From Protea cynaroides (taxonomy: Eukaryota > Streptophyta > Magnoliopsida > Proteales > Proteaceae), in assembly GCA_028583415.1 (NCBI GenBank), contig CM053266.1:45588726-45652725 (forward strand): a stretch of 64,000 nucleotides of DNA, written 5' to 3'. The notes under the pieces are model-generated. The model had not been told where the DNA came from. It searched no databases and was given only the letters and a program-made list of their open reading frames with translations. Positions 1 through 10,747 of the stretch are shown piece after piece. The position numbers and the translations under genes are program-made. The first letter of the stretch is position 1. Every line of letters begins with the position of its first letter.

Positions 1-169
1 TGACCCGGGGATCAGCAGTAAGAAGACTTAACCTCCATCTAGAATCGGTATTCACCTTTACAGCTTGGATCTAAAGTAGATAATTTGACAAAGTTTAACA
101 TCACCAATGTCATCTGAATATTAACAAGACCCAGCTTCAATTAATAAATATCATAGTGGCAGCTACTTG

Positions 170-330
170 TATGGATATTTTGTCGACTTGGAACAAGGTT
201 GTAGGGATGTTTCTCCACACCGTGAGTTGGGCTTCCATTTGTCTGCCTAAGGAAGAAGGAGGTCCGAGTATTAGAAGGGTGGCGGAGGTCAACTCTACTT
301 GCATCATCAAACTTATAACAAAATAGAAAG
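170..330 (+). repeat. L1-like LINE reverse-transcriptase fragment
   Basis: The plus strand reads a degenerate piece of the plant L1 LINE region between the reverse transcriptase and the zinc-binding zf-RVT domain, with the recurrent motif 'LPKEEGG' about residue 25. The same motif recurs in the LINE copies near 27440 and 49940. No start codon or full frame remains. The purine-rich stretch 331-600 that follows holds nothing I recognise. Confidence 0.7.
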
Positions 331-602
331 AAAGAGAGAAGGAGAGAAGATGGAGAGAATGGAGAAGGAGGAGAGCGAATCAGTTGTAGTCTTCTTCCCC
401 TATTAGTCACTATTTATAGACATTTAAATAAGGAAAATTGGATAGGTCCACATGACATGGAGTCCTAGTTACATAAGAAATAGGAATTCCATGTGTCAAC
501 ATGACAAGGAATTTTTTGACAAATAATAAATCCTAGTTACACAATAACTCTAAACTCCTAATTACATATAATGAAATAAAGATAAGATAAGATAAGAAGG
601 AC

Positions 603-960
603 TGGCTTCTGCTTGGGATCTAACGAGATCCCCCAGCCCGAAGACTCCTTGGTTTAACATGGTGTGGTTTAAAGGCCAATTTCCTCACCACAATTTCATC
701 CTTTGGGAGCCCTGACCCACTCTCTGCCTACAAGAGCCCTTCTCCATACCCGGGATTTCATTCCTAATGCTAGGTGTGATCTTTGTTGGGCCTTGGGAGA
801 AGACATCCATCATCTGTTCTTTGAGTGCCCATTTTCCAAAAGAATTTGGGAAATATCCTTGGGAAGTGCTGGCCTTATTATAAAAGGATACATCCTTTCG
901 ATTGGGAATGAAAGTGGATAATCAAGAAGTTCAATGATAAGTCCCCATGTGATACTATGT
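603..960 (+). repeat. L1-like LINE zf-RVT fragment
   Basis: Translation gives the LINE 3' coding region: a 'WDLTRSPSPKTPWFNMVWF' segment, then after a frameshift near 708 the zinc-binding stretch 'CDLCWALGEDIHHLFFECPF' typical of zf-RVT in plant L1 elements. Parallel copies exist near 28110, 49270 and 63390. It is a dead fragment. Confidence 0.8.
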
Positions 961-1002
961 TAAGCTTGTTTTTGCTGCACAGTGTACCAGATGCAGTTCA
1001 AG

Positions 1003-1870
1003 TCTACACCAGAAGGAATGAGATGATCCACACAAGGCCTAAGCCAAACCAGCCTAGCCAGCCAACAATAAGGGATCAACCAACCAATAACACTGTTCAC
1101 ATGATACTGTTCATGTGAACAGTACCAACATATTTTTTTAGAGATTTTGCTTCCTCCTTTTGTTATTTCTCTCCTAAATTATTCTTAGATTTTGTTTTCT
1201 AAAGTTAGTCAGCAAGTAGTTAAGTTATGGATTGATATTTTTTTAGTTGTCTTTTTGGAAACTTTCCTAAATCTATAAAGGCAAGTTTCCATTTTTTAAT
1301 TTATCTTAGGATATTCTTTGGAGGACTAAATCCTTCCTTATTTTGTAATCTTTCTTAAGTCTATAAATAAGATAAAGAAGAAGAGAACCAATAGACTTTT
1401 AGAGAACCAGAAAATTATTGATAATTTTCTGGTTGAGTCTCCTTGGTTGTGAGACTCAACCGTAGACCCCTCCCTTGTCTTTCTTGCTCTATTTTCAATA
1501 CCATCAATCTCTCCATTTTTCTTACATAATTGCTATGTTATTCACTACTGGTCTGATCACCAATACACTACGAAACTGGAGATTATAATCAAATCGATTA
1601 AATCTGCTGGTAACAAGGGGCGTCGTCAGAACATAGGTTGTTTTCAAAAATTCATATCTTCTACATTTATGATCAGATCGTCTTCAACTTTCAGTATGTG
1701 TTCACATGCATCCTAAAGTTCATTGTCCCAAAGTTTGTGAGACTCAACCGTAGACCCCCTCCCTTGTCTTTCTTGCTCTATTTTCAATACCATCAATCTC
1801 TCCCTTTTTCTTACATAATTGCTACGTTATTCACTACTGGTCTGATCATCAATACACTAAGGGTCAGATT
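1003..1870 (+). repeat. LTR-like repeat with TATA box, paired hairpins and partial duplication
   Basis: This stretch is homologous to the element at 33953-35116: both have a 'GATGCAGT' start, the 'CACTGTTCAC' motif with GTGAAC half-sites, a TATA box (CTATAAATAA at 1361) and a hairpin about 70 bases downstream. A segment of about 115 bases at 1453-1568 recurs at 1741-1853, so part of the unit is duplicated. It reads as a degenerate LTR, plus orientation. No PBS or coding region was found. Confidence 0.6.
1405..1461 (+). other. Two overlapping hairpins in LTR-like repeat
   Basis: AACCAGAAAATTAT (1405-1418) pairs with ATAATTTTCTGGTT (1421-1434). The bases GGTT at 1431-1434 also open a second stem, GGTTGAGTCTC (1431-1441) with GAGACTCAACC (1451-1461). 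The two stems compete for the same four bases. The second stem is preserved in the copy at 34436-34464. Confidence 0.6.
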
Positions 1871-2039
1871 TCCAGATAAGTTGAATTTCTTGTTACTTTC
1901 TGATTCTGATTTGAGATTTGACTGCATAAAGATCCTGCAGCAAAGAGGGAATGTTATTTTAACTTGTTCTGAACCCTCTTTGCTATCAGTACCACATATG
2001 ATTCGAGAGGAATTTGAGAAAGTGGACATCCAATCGAGA

Positions 2040-2313
2040 TCATTTACCAAATATTGGAAGCAATCAGTTTCGATGTTCGAGGAAGCATTATGACCTGGGC
2101 CTCCCGGTTTCTATCCGAAATAGCTTTATCCTGTCCTCTTGGAACCTCACCACCACCTAAGGTGACTGTATTTTTCGTGTTTTCCTTTTGTTTCTCTCTG
2201 GGGTTCTCCCTTGATTTTGTAAGGAGTCTGGCTCTATCCTTTGGATATCTAGGTCTAGTTTCTCCTCCTTTGGGGCCTTGTTAATACATTAATTCATTCA
2301 TCCCAAAAAAAGA
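2040..2313 (+). repeat. 3' end of L1-like LINE with A-tail
   Basis: The end of the LINE reading frame and its 3' UTR are visible. The UTR carries 'CTGGCTCTATCCTTTGGATA', then a TTAATA...ATTCATTC end, then an A-run at 2307-2313. The same 3' end occurs at about 28550-28636 (plus), 48740-48830 (minus) and 60384-60480 (minus), defining one LINE family. Confidence 0.75.
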
Positions 2314-2344
2314 TAAGGTTTAAGTCAACATCCGATAATGTAAA

Positions 2345-3175
2345 CCCCGTAGCGGATCAATTCCAATGAGCCTTTAAAAGACTCCTGATGATATCAGAGA
2401 CTATGGATCTGTAATTCAAAAAATCTTCCTGCAGAACCACGAGTAGTCCTTTCTCCCAGTGGACTGTCCAAAGAGAATCCTTCTTAAAATACTTAACATA
2501 AAGCCAATCCACCCTAATGCTCTTCTTATTGGCTGCCACTCTCTAGATGATCTTGAGAATGCATGCTTTGTTCACCTCTGAAAATCTTCTCAGACCAATG
2601 CCACCTTCATCTTTGGGAGACAAATAGAGGCCCAGCTCATGTTGTGAAGGAACTTATTGGTCTCAGACCCCGTTCTAGAGGAAAGCACTCATCAAGGATT
2701 TAATATTATGGGTGACATGAAAGACCAAAGACCCCTGTCCAATAGATGTAAGAGCTTTGCAAGAATGATTTTACCAACTCTAGATGACCTGCATAGGATA
2801 TTAATCTTGCCATCCATAACTGAAGCTTCTACCATTGGTGGTTCACACTCCAGAATCAGGAAGCAATGGTGAGGCAGTGAGCCGCTAATCTAGCTGAAAT
2901 TGAAGGGAGGCCCAGGTATCTAACTAGAAGGGATCCTAGAGTGAAACCTGATTTATTCATCAGATGCTCTTTGGTGGCTTCATCAACCCCTACAAAAAAA
3001 AATTGGAGGATTGCTAATCTGGCTTATTTGATCCAATGGATAGGCAGGATGCCCTTGATTATCCACAAATGTTCTCTCAAGTCTCAACTCAACCCCGTGG
3101 CCCACAATGTATTGTCTTTTTCCCTTTGTTTGCTACCATTACATCACTTTGTCCATAGTTAACTTTCAATAAATA
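2345..3175 (-). repeat. L1-like LINE RT C-terminal fragment
   Basis: The minus strand reads, in broken frames, 'RYLGLPFNFS', 'LPKDEGGIGLRRFSEVNKAC' and 'IIWRVAANKKSIRVDWLY'. This is the same order as in other plant L1 copies in the window. Frameshifts and stops are frequent, and no functional product is expected. Confidence 0.75.
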
Positions 3176-3612
3176 TTTTTGAGGTTTTATACTGCCTTAA
3201 GGCAAAATGGAAACTTAGCACACATGAGAAGATGGGTGATATGGACATATTAAGCAGCCCTTCAATAGAGGACAGGAAGAGAGATGGTGATGATGGCATT
3301 GTTTGGATGCCAACTTAGTCCCTTGATTGATAGCTTTTTTTTTTTTTAACAACATTACCGTTTGATAACACTTTTATAGGTAATGAAATATAGGTGATAG
3401 AGGAGCGAATAATATGAAACTAATCACTATATTAATGGTTAAAATTGAAATACTATTATACTACTGTATGGAACCATGTCTATTTTTAAAATCATTATGA
3501 ATTACTGTTTATTCTGTGTACATGATTGCTTAAATTTTGCAAAACAATGTAGTTGACTGATAGATAATTTTCAGTTTTATGTCAAATTAACTTATACTGT
3601 TATTCAATACAG
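3176..3612. other. No recognisable gene; presumed intron of the Rab gene
   Basis: AT-rich sequence with a T-run at 3338-3347 and no coding signal. The pyrimidine-poor acceptor TTCAATACAG lies at its right end. Confidence 0.5.
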
Positions 3613-4122
3613 CTATGCAGCATCAATAGGAGCCAAGCTTTTTGTTACATCCGCGAAGTTGGGTTCAGGCATTGATGAGGTTTTCCTCGATGTTGCAACC
3701 CGTATGTTATAGCCACTATTAATTTTTATCTTCAAGATCTTGAAGTTATATTTACTCGGATTAGCTATAATTTGTCTTATTTGAAGTTAGTCTTTGGTGA
3801 TCCGATATTCTAATTACAAAAATCTGTAGACTAAATTCTGACTTCTTTACCTACCGAATATCAAAGGATAGGGCTACTGTAGAAGACATTTCCTTGCACT
3901 TGTTCTTTGTGTGTCTGCAGTGTGCGTAATCTGTCTTGTACCTATGTGGGGCTTCTCCCTACATATCAACATAAACATGCTGATTTTAACGACTTTTCTC
4001 CTGTAGGAGTGCTCCAGAAAAAGAGAAGCTGTGCTGAAGACCTCTCAACAATTCCACCAAGGAAAGGGATGATAATTGTAGATGATGAGCCTGAGAAAGA
4101 ACAACAGAAATGCTGTTCATAG
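3613..4122 (+). CDS. Rab-family small GTPase, C-terminal two exons (Rab21-like)
   Basis: Two exons of a Rab GTPase, a membrane-traffic switch protein. Exon A (3613-3701) encodes the conserved 'SIGAKLFVTSAKLGSGID' region, whose TSAK motif is the G5 guanine-base loop. It ends at a GT donor after one base of an Arg codon. Exon B (4007-4122, acceptor CTGTAG) completes that codon and runs through a variable tail containing 'IIVDDEPEKEQQKCCS' to a TAG stop. The CC near the C-terminus is a Rab geranylgeranylation motif. The 'TSAKL..G..E.FLD' string and the 'DDEP...CCS' tail resemble metazoan and protist Rab21 more than the plant RABA-H groups I know; that subfamily call is inference. The exons for the P-loop, switch regions and NKxD are not visible in 1-3612, so the gene starts left of the window or was disrupted there. 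Confidence 0.8.
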
Positions 4123-5389
4123 TGCTGTCAACAGATGCTTATACGGATTGGAAAGGTCTGAAAGGTATCACAATCTGCCTTAATCTTAGGCCCATCGAAG
4201 TTACTTTTGCAATATTGATGTGCAGAAGAAATTAAGCTGTGAAATTCCCCTTTAATTTATAATATAAGCTCCATGCTTGAAACTGTCATTTTGCTTAATT
4301 TAGATTCTGTTCATATTTAAGGGTTCATAACTTCAACATAATTTAAGAATTCCTACAGGTTTTGTGTTATCTATTCTTTAGCTTCTTTCTTTCTTTCTTC
4401 TCTTTTTTTGTGTGTGTGTGTGTGTGTGTGTTGGGGGGGGGGGAAGATGAATATGAAGTTTATAAATCCATAAGTCATGATGCATTTAGAATTTGGTCAA
4501 TCAGCATTGCAGCGTACGATGTTTTCTTCCCCCACCCCCTTCCTTTTAGTTCTTATGATAGCATAATTTCTATAGCTTCTTTTTTTTTTTTTACCTACGA
4601 TTGGAATTTCTATTGTACAAAACATTTTTCTTAAAGTTTTGTGCTAATTTCTAGAAAATGAAAAATACATTAACATGAGGAAAATATTATATTTTCACTG
4701 GTTATACATAACATCATTGATTGAAATTATACTGCGTTGTCCAGTCTTGTGTGGGTCTATGACTTGGGTGAATTTTAGAAATATTTGAAAATTCTTGAAA
4801 TTTTCTTTTCTTCTAATTTAAAAATAAAAAATAGTATAATTAGGCTAAATCTTTGGGGTTTTGTTTCTTAAGATGATCAATACTTTTTAATATAAGTATT
4901 TCAACAGATAATTTATGATGTTCTTGATTGATGTAAGGAGTGCTTAAATTGATTCCAATCCTTTGAATTTTTATGCATTCTTTGAAATTTAAAAAATACT
5001 TAAATATTTTTTTTTCTTATCTTTAAATTATATGGATTGAAAAAAAAAAATGTCAGTAAACATATTTTATTCTTCATGTGCTAAGTAAGCTGGTGATGCG
5101 ATTACGAAAGAAATTTAATGTTCTTGACTCGTGGCAATATGTTTTAGTGATTATATACCATTATTTATTGCTTATATTTATTGTGTATTATGCTTAAAAA
5201 TGCTAGCTTTACATGTATCCATATGTATATTAAGCATATCCAGTTTCTTTTAGCCTCTCACTGATACATTTCTTAAAATCATCTTTCTAATACACCATCC
5301 GATACCAATAGTCCTATACTTGATACCTTGCTTGTATCTCCAATGTTCATACAACGAAGCACGCCCAAGGGACCAGGAAAGAAGGGGAA
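4123..5389. other. 3' flank of Rab gene; AT-rich, no gene seen
   Basis: Probable 3' UTR just after 4122, then AT-rich intergenic DNA. It contains a TG repeat plus G-run at 4410-4443 and several T- and A-runs. The open frame across 4362-4634 is produced by these simple repeats and is not supported as a gene. Confidence 0.6.
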
Positions 5390-5645
5390 AATTACAAAAT
5401 AATCACAGGGCAACTCCTACCCACAAAAAAAAAAAAAAAGGATAGGGAGATCCCATGCACTCGTTATGAGCCGGTTCCTAGGGGAATCACAACAAGGCTT
5501 ATCTAAGGGGCATCCCAAATCTTCTTAAGGGTTCTCAATTTCCCACTCCAAATTTGGATGTTCCGCTCCCGCCAAATGTGATGGATAGTTTCCCTGAAGC
5601 CATTCTACCTATCTATCTTATCGCTTGAACACCTTGCTAATCCAC
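5390..5645 (-). repeat. L1-like LINE C-terminal fragment
   Basis: The minus strand contains 'RETIHHIWRERNIQIWSGKL', matching the post-zf-RVT tail of plant L1 ORF2 proteins (the '..IWRERN' motif). An A-run at 5425-5439 on the plus strand lies inside. Short and degenerate. Confidence 0.6.
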
Positions 5646-7404
5646 CTCCATTCCCTATTGAATCTTCGTATATGCATTGAGGCAGGCCAACAACGGCACA
5701 GCAACCATTCCCAAAAGCTGAGCAATGATTTGTTCTACATTCCCATGTCTAAATTGATTTGTTCTACAAAGAATGTTTCATTTTCAGTTTCTCAACTCGA
5801 ATCCTTTGGGATTTGGATATTCAAATTAAATATGAAATAATTGATTAGTTTAATAATTTCTTACATAAAAATTATTACTCTATCTGTACGTTTCACAATG
5901 AAACAAAATGTCATGTATTTCACTATCCCAAAATAATGTCAGGTCTTTGTGTCTCGGTGATGAGGTAGCTTAAGTTTGGTGAGTAGGGAATCTTTGTATC
6001 TAGGTGATTTTCCAACTCAGTCCATGTTGTTGTATAGTATGACTTTGTAATTCTGTTGGTATCTGAGTAGATGGTTATTCATATCACCAATAAGGATTTC
6101 GGCAATAAAATATGGGTTTTCTTGGATGAATGCATCTATGTGCTGCAGGCACTGTAGCATTTTTTTTTCAACTGTTTAGATGTCAAGCTTTGTCGCTGTT
6201 GGCTATAGGCTGATATATATTGAGTGGCTACGCTGCCTTTCATGCCATTTTATGCTATGTCAGTACATCTCATTTTCTGGTTAGTGTTTGGAATCATCTC
6301 ATCCAGGTCATTGTCCTGTTACTGTAGAAATGAAACAGTGTTCTAATACTATTTTATAATATTAATTGGTTGTTGATTTGGAACACCCTGTTTTAGTAGA
6401 TAGGCACCCTTGAAGATAGTCTCACCCTCGTTTAAAAGGAATTTTAAGTTTTTTTATTTAATTTTTATGGTCAAACTTGTTTTTAATTTTTATGTTTTTA
6501 AAAAGTAGTGGTATTTCACTTGCACCGTTTCCGGCTCTCATTTATCTACACTTCTCAAGTCATTTCACAAAATTGGACTAGAGTTAAGCTCAACAGGGTC
6601 TTCTTTCCTCGCTGATTCTGCCAAGCCTGTTCACTTGGCTGTGGTTTCATTGGATAGTAGACAGGGATAGTGGGCCTCTCGGTAATCCTTTTATGCATAT
6701 CATTAATTAGGTGACACGGCATTTGGGTACCTTATTACGGCATTTGGGTACCTTAGAGTCATAGTTACTCCCACCGTTTACCCTCCCTAGGTTGAATTTC
6801 TTCACTTTGACATCTAGAGCAATGGGCAGAAATCACATTGCATGAGCACCTGCAAGAACCATTGCTATCCTTTTGTTTTAATTAAACAGTCGAATTACCC
6901 TTTGATTTTTTTATTTGGAATGCCTTGTTTTAGTGGATAGGGCACCATAGTGAAGGACAGTTGTACCCACAAACACAAAAATGCCCCTATGAATGGATTT
7001 TCTATGATCTATGGTACTAGCTGTACTTTGACTTTTCATGATATATGTTGAACAGAGTATGCTATATAATTACGTACTTTATTAATATTTTGTTTGATCT
7101 GTCGGGGATATGTCAATATAAAATGCCAACTACTATTGAGAAAATAGATGTAGAGCGCATCAATTTAACATACATGTTAATTAACTGTCATAAATATTGG
7201 TGAACAATCATCAAGGCTCGCCACCATTACCCTCAATGCGTGAAGATTTGACAGAATAGATTGCTAATTGCTACCACATTTTATTGCTTGCGGAAGTTTC
7301 AGTCTCTGAAGAAGCCTCTGATGTACTAATTTATTTATTTTTGACGGGAGATCTCTTCTAATGTATTGACTTTCAACCTTGTCTTCATGTTTAATTCTCA
7401 GGCT
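5646..7404. other. AT-rich intergenic sequence, no gene seen
   Basis: No credible coding exon. A short tandem copy of 'GGCATTTGGGTACCTTA' occurs at about 6719-6753. Otherwise it is AT-rich unique-looking sequence. Confidence 0.55.
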
Positions 7405-7407
7405 GCT

Positions 7408-7717
7408 TCTAGGTAGAGTTACAAGCTATTTTTCCCGCATTTCGAAGTCCAGTACTCTTTCAGAACCATTTGATGTGGAAGATATGAGAAGCTATTCTCT
7501 TTGCCCAGGTTGCTTGCCAGAGCAGTTTACCCTTTCAAATCAATTATATGATTCAGATTTCACAGCTTCGATCCTATCTTGCCATATTTGTAAATTTGAA
7601 AGTGTAAAATATGATTGTGAAAGCAGCTACAGGTCAAAGAGCCATTCACTTGTAATCATACCAACAGCATTGCGGTGCACATTCTGCACAACTAGCCTGG
7701 TAGACCATAGAAATTGA
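7408..7717 (+). CDS. Candidate terminal exon, cysteine-rich, unidentified
   Basis: An open frame of about 103 codons follows a plausible acceptor (TTAATTCTCAG just before 7402) and ends at a TGA at 7715-7717. It has three CxxC-type pairs: 'CPGC', 'CHIC' and 'CTFC', spaced about 40 and 50 residues apart, which would suit a zinc ribbon. Its composition is not low-complexity and does not resemble the TE proteins nearby. I found no upstream exon and cannot name a family. It may be the last exon of a gene whose other exons I failed to see, or a relic. The coding status itself is uncertain. Confidence 0.35.
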
Positions 7718-9859
7718 TCTTATTTCATATTTGTAATAATCAGATTGCACCCTTTTCAGACTGCCAGAAAATTTATTGTGAATTTGATTTATAAACAGAT
7801 AAAAAAATACCATACATAGTCAATTATCATGTTTTTATCTCATGTGAGGATGAGCTTTTGGTTTTCTAAGTTTTGGCTATCAAATGCAACATTTTCTTCC
7901 TTTTGAAAGTTGGTAGTGGCTTTCACACACCCCCCCTCCCTTTCCCTTCTTTCCTTTTCCGCCTTTGAACTTGGTTCGGCGTTAATGGGTTCCTTTTTCT
8001 CTCTTATTTTATTTTCAACGATACCAATGAAAAATGTCATGATATTCAAGGAAGACACACTCCAACACCAAAAGGGTTAACCAATCCATGGTCAAGATCC
8101 AACTATAATGGGTCTGGATGTGACTTAAAAATGAGTTATGAATTAAATTATATACATTCCATTAGATTATGGTATAGTGTAATGGCAATCTTGTAATGTT
8201 ATGAAATTTTCATCTCACTGTTTCAATTCTGTTCTCTTTTTTTCCGAAGATTGAATGGGTGTCGGGTATTCAACCACACACCTCAAGTGGTGATGGCAAT
8301 ATTCTTGCATGTTGTGATTATTATTTTATACTGCCTCATGCTATGGAGTATTTTAGTTTTGGAGTTTGAAACATGCTAACCTATACCATGTGTGATCTAT
8401 CCGACAGTCAGAATCATCACATCATCAATCCATGTGGCATGAGGATTGCTGCTTGGATTAGATAAGCTTACCAACAGATCATCTCCTTCATAGTTTGGCT
8501 GATTGTATGCTAATTAAGGCTTCTAGATTCCAGACCCCATCTGTAAATTTGGTATCAAAGTAAGCAAACAAGTATTTACCTATTGCCGTGGTTCAAGGTA
8601 TTAGTATTGAATGGGTTGATTTTGCTGATTTATATTGGTTTTGGATTTGATCGATTTCTATTCTAATTCCCCTTTAAATATTATTATATATGTTACTGGC
8701 CACATTTCAATTTTCTATTAGATTCGTATACTGATCCGGAACAATTTTAAACATAACTGATACTGTGTCCAGTACTTGGATCTATAACCGTGCCTGTAAC
8801 TCTTATATATATATATATATATAATGACAATAAGTTTCCTTTTTTTTTTCAACATAGTATAGAATGATGATAATTAGTATGGAGCATTTTGTTTCCATAG
8901 CTCTATTCTGATAAGCTTATTAGACACTGGTCAGCCATTTTGAGTCACATAACAGTTGGTATTGACCGTTAGATTAGTTATAGATTTTATGAATTAGCCA
9001 CGTGTAAATTGTCAGACTCAAAATACACACCCATGTATGTCCATGCAAGTTTGTATTTTCCAGTTTTTTATGTATGTCGATGCAAACTCGTACTCTTCTC
9101 GTGTTGAAAGATTTCTTGTGTGTTCAGTGAACTCGTGGAGCAAGTCACATGTAAATACTTTAATTTGAACAATCTATTTTTACTTATAGTTGAGAGAGTA
9201 CGAAGTGAGTATTGCTACACATGACATGGACATACAAGGGATGCATGCCAATACAAAATGAGATATTTTATCGAATTACATGCTAAATTAATACATGACT
9301 ATTCTACACTATGTCCTATCTATCTAATGGTTGAAATTGACACATCATTTATCCATGCCTTTACCATACATTGTGATATTTGAAAAAATAATAGACCCTA
9401 TGAGGTTGGGACAATAATAATTAACGTTATTATTATCTTATAAAATATAATAGAAATATGTTATTAAATAATTATCTAATATGAAAATGTAGGGAGCAAG
9501 ATGTGGCTAGAGCAGACACATCAATATCCAAATTCATATATGACTATTTTTCGAATACCAAAAGGATATCTGATTCGTTTTTGATATCCAATTATCTGCT
9601 GATATCCAATTATTTGGATAAAAATTTGGATTAATGAATCACTTGGATCGATTTTTCAATTATCTATTTACATATACATATGCATCTTATCCCTTTAAGT
9701 CATAGTACCAAAATAAAAGAGAATGAGTTAAAGAGCAAACATTTATCTTCTAGGATTATAAAGGATAAATAACATGTTCCACTATGAAGCAAGATGCCTA
9801 ACACATTTCATGACTTAAGAACAAGAATAAATATTAAACATTGTTTTTAGGGATTTACT
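7718..9859. other. AT-rich intergenic sequence, no gene seen
   Basis: Contains a TA microsatellite at about 8803-8823 and scattered A/T runs. No exon, RNA gene or clear TE terminus was recognised. Confidence 0.5.
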
Positions 9860-10305
9860 CAGATATCCCATTGACAATTGGTTCATTACACAGAACTATC
9901 CCATATTGACAAGAATTACGCGAACTACTCATGAAACAATGTTTTATAACAATATAGTTCACATTGGGTGTTAAAAACCGATGATTTTTTTTTAAGACAA
10001 TACTACTTTTACTCAATGTAAAATTACATAAATATACTATCGTCTATCTCTTGAACAAGGCCTCTGCAAATTCTCCAATTGCAGGTTGAAAAACTTTCAG
10101 AGGCCTCGTTTCAGAGATAGACGATCATATATTTATATAATTTTATATTGAGTAAGAGAAGTATTGTTTTAAAAAATTTGTAGAATTTATCTCGTCAAAT
10201 TTTAATGCCTGATGTGGATTATATTGTTATAAAATATTATTTAAGAAATAGTCCATGTCACGAAAGGATAGTTTTGTATAGTAAATCAAGGGAGTAAATT
10301 TTCCT
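9860..10305. mobile_element. Foldback (hairpin) MITE upstream of LTN1
   Basis: Two arms of roughly 200 bases are imperfect inverted copies around a centre near 10080. For example, 'ACTATCGTCTATCTCT' at about 10038 pairs with 'AGAGATAGACGATCAT' at about 10112, and the outer parts pair 'TTTTATAACAATATAG' with 'ATATTGTTATAAAATA'. No coding sequence is present. It ends about 390 bases before the LTN1 start codon. Superfamily not determined because the exact ends and TSD are unclear. Confidence 0.7.
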
Positions 10306-10691
10306 TGTAATTTTTTTTTATTTTTTATTTATTTTAAAATGCATTCCAAACGTAGCCTTAAACTTGGAGGTCAAGCGCTGGTGCCTGTCAAGGCGGCTAA
10401 CAACTAACAATACTAACGTCTGAAGAAGCTAAGAACGCTGTTTGTAGTTTCAAGTTTCAATTCAACCCGAGTAACGGAGCTAAGGAAGTGAAAAAGGTCT
10501 TCATCAGGAGATTCAGACCCAAAGCATGTCGTGTAGAAATCCTCTCCCGTATTGTCTCCCCCCTCTCGTTTTTGTGTGTATGTCAGAAAGCTGATCAGGG
10601 TTTCGCGGGGAAAGGGAAAACAGAGCGTCTTGGGGCAAATTTCAGAGCTCGATAGCTTAGATTCTGAGGAGAAAAAGAGAGAAAGCAAAGA
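10306..10691 (+). promoter_or_regulatory. LTN1 proximal promoter and 5' leader region
   Basis: Sequence between the foldback element and the LTN1 ATG. A pyrimidine-rich patch (about 10541-10569, CTCTCCCGTATTGTCTCCCC) resembles the Y-patch of TATA-less plant core promoters, and GA-rich leader sequence precedes the ATG. The transcription start was not located; this is inference from position and composition. Confidence 0.4.
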
Positions 10692-10747
10692 ATGGGAAGG
10701 GAGAAGGGAGACGGAGCGAGGAGCAAGACCCGTCCTTCAAGCAGCAG
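10692..10747 (+). CDS. LTN1: LTN1 exon 1 (residues 1-18 plus 2 nt)
   Basis: Starts at the ATG in 'AGAATGGGAAGG'. Encodes a basic, Ser-rich N-terminus 'MGREKGDGARSKTRPSSS'. The donor is CAG|GT, with two bases of the next codon carried over. Confidence 0.95.

Noticed and set aside
2357..2539. 60-codon minus-strand frame starting at a Met-Ala-Ala
   Set aside because: Continuous with LINE RT sequence upstream on the same strand; a TE fragment rather than a gene.
4362..4634. 90-codon plus-strand frame after the Rab gene
   Set aside because: Driven by TTTC, TG and G runs. No similarity to known proteins.
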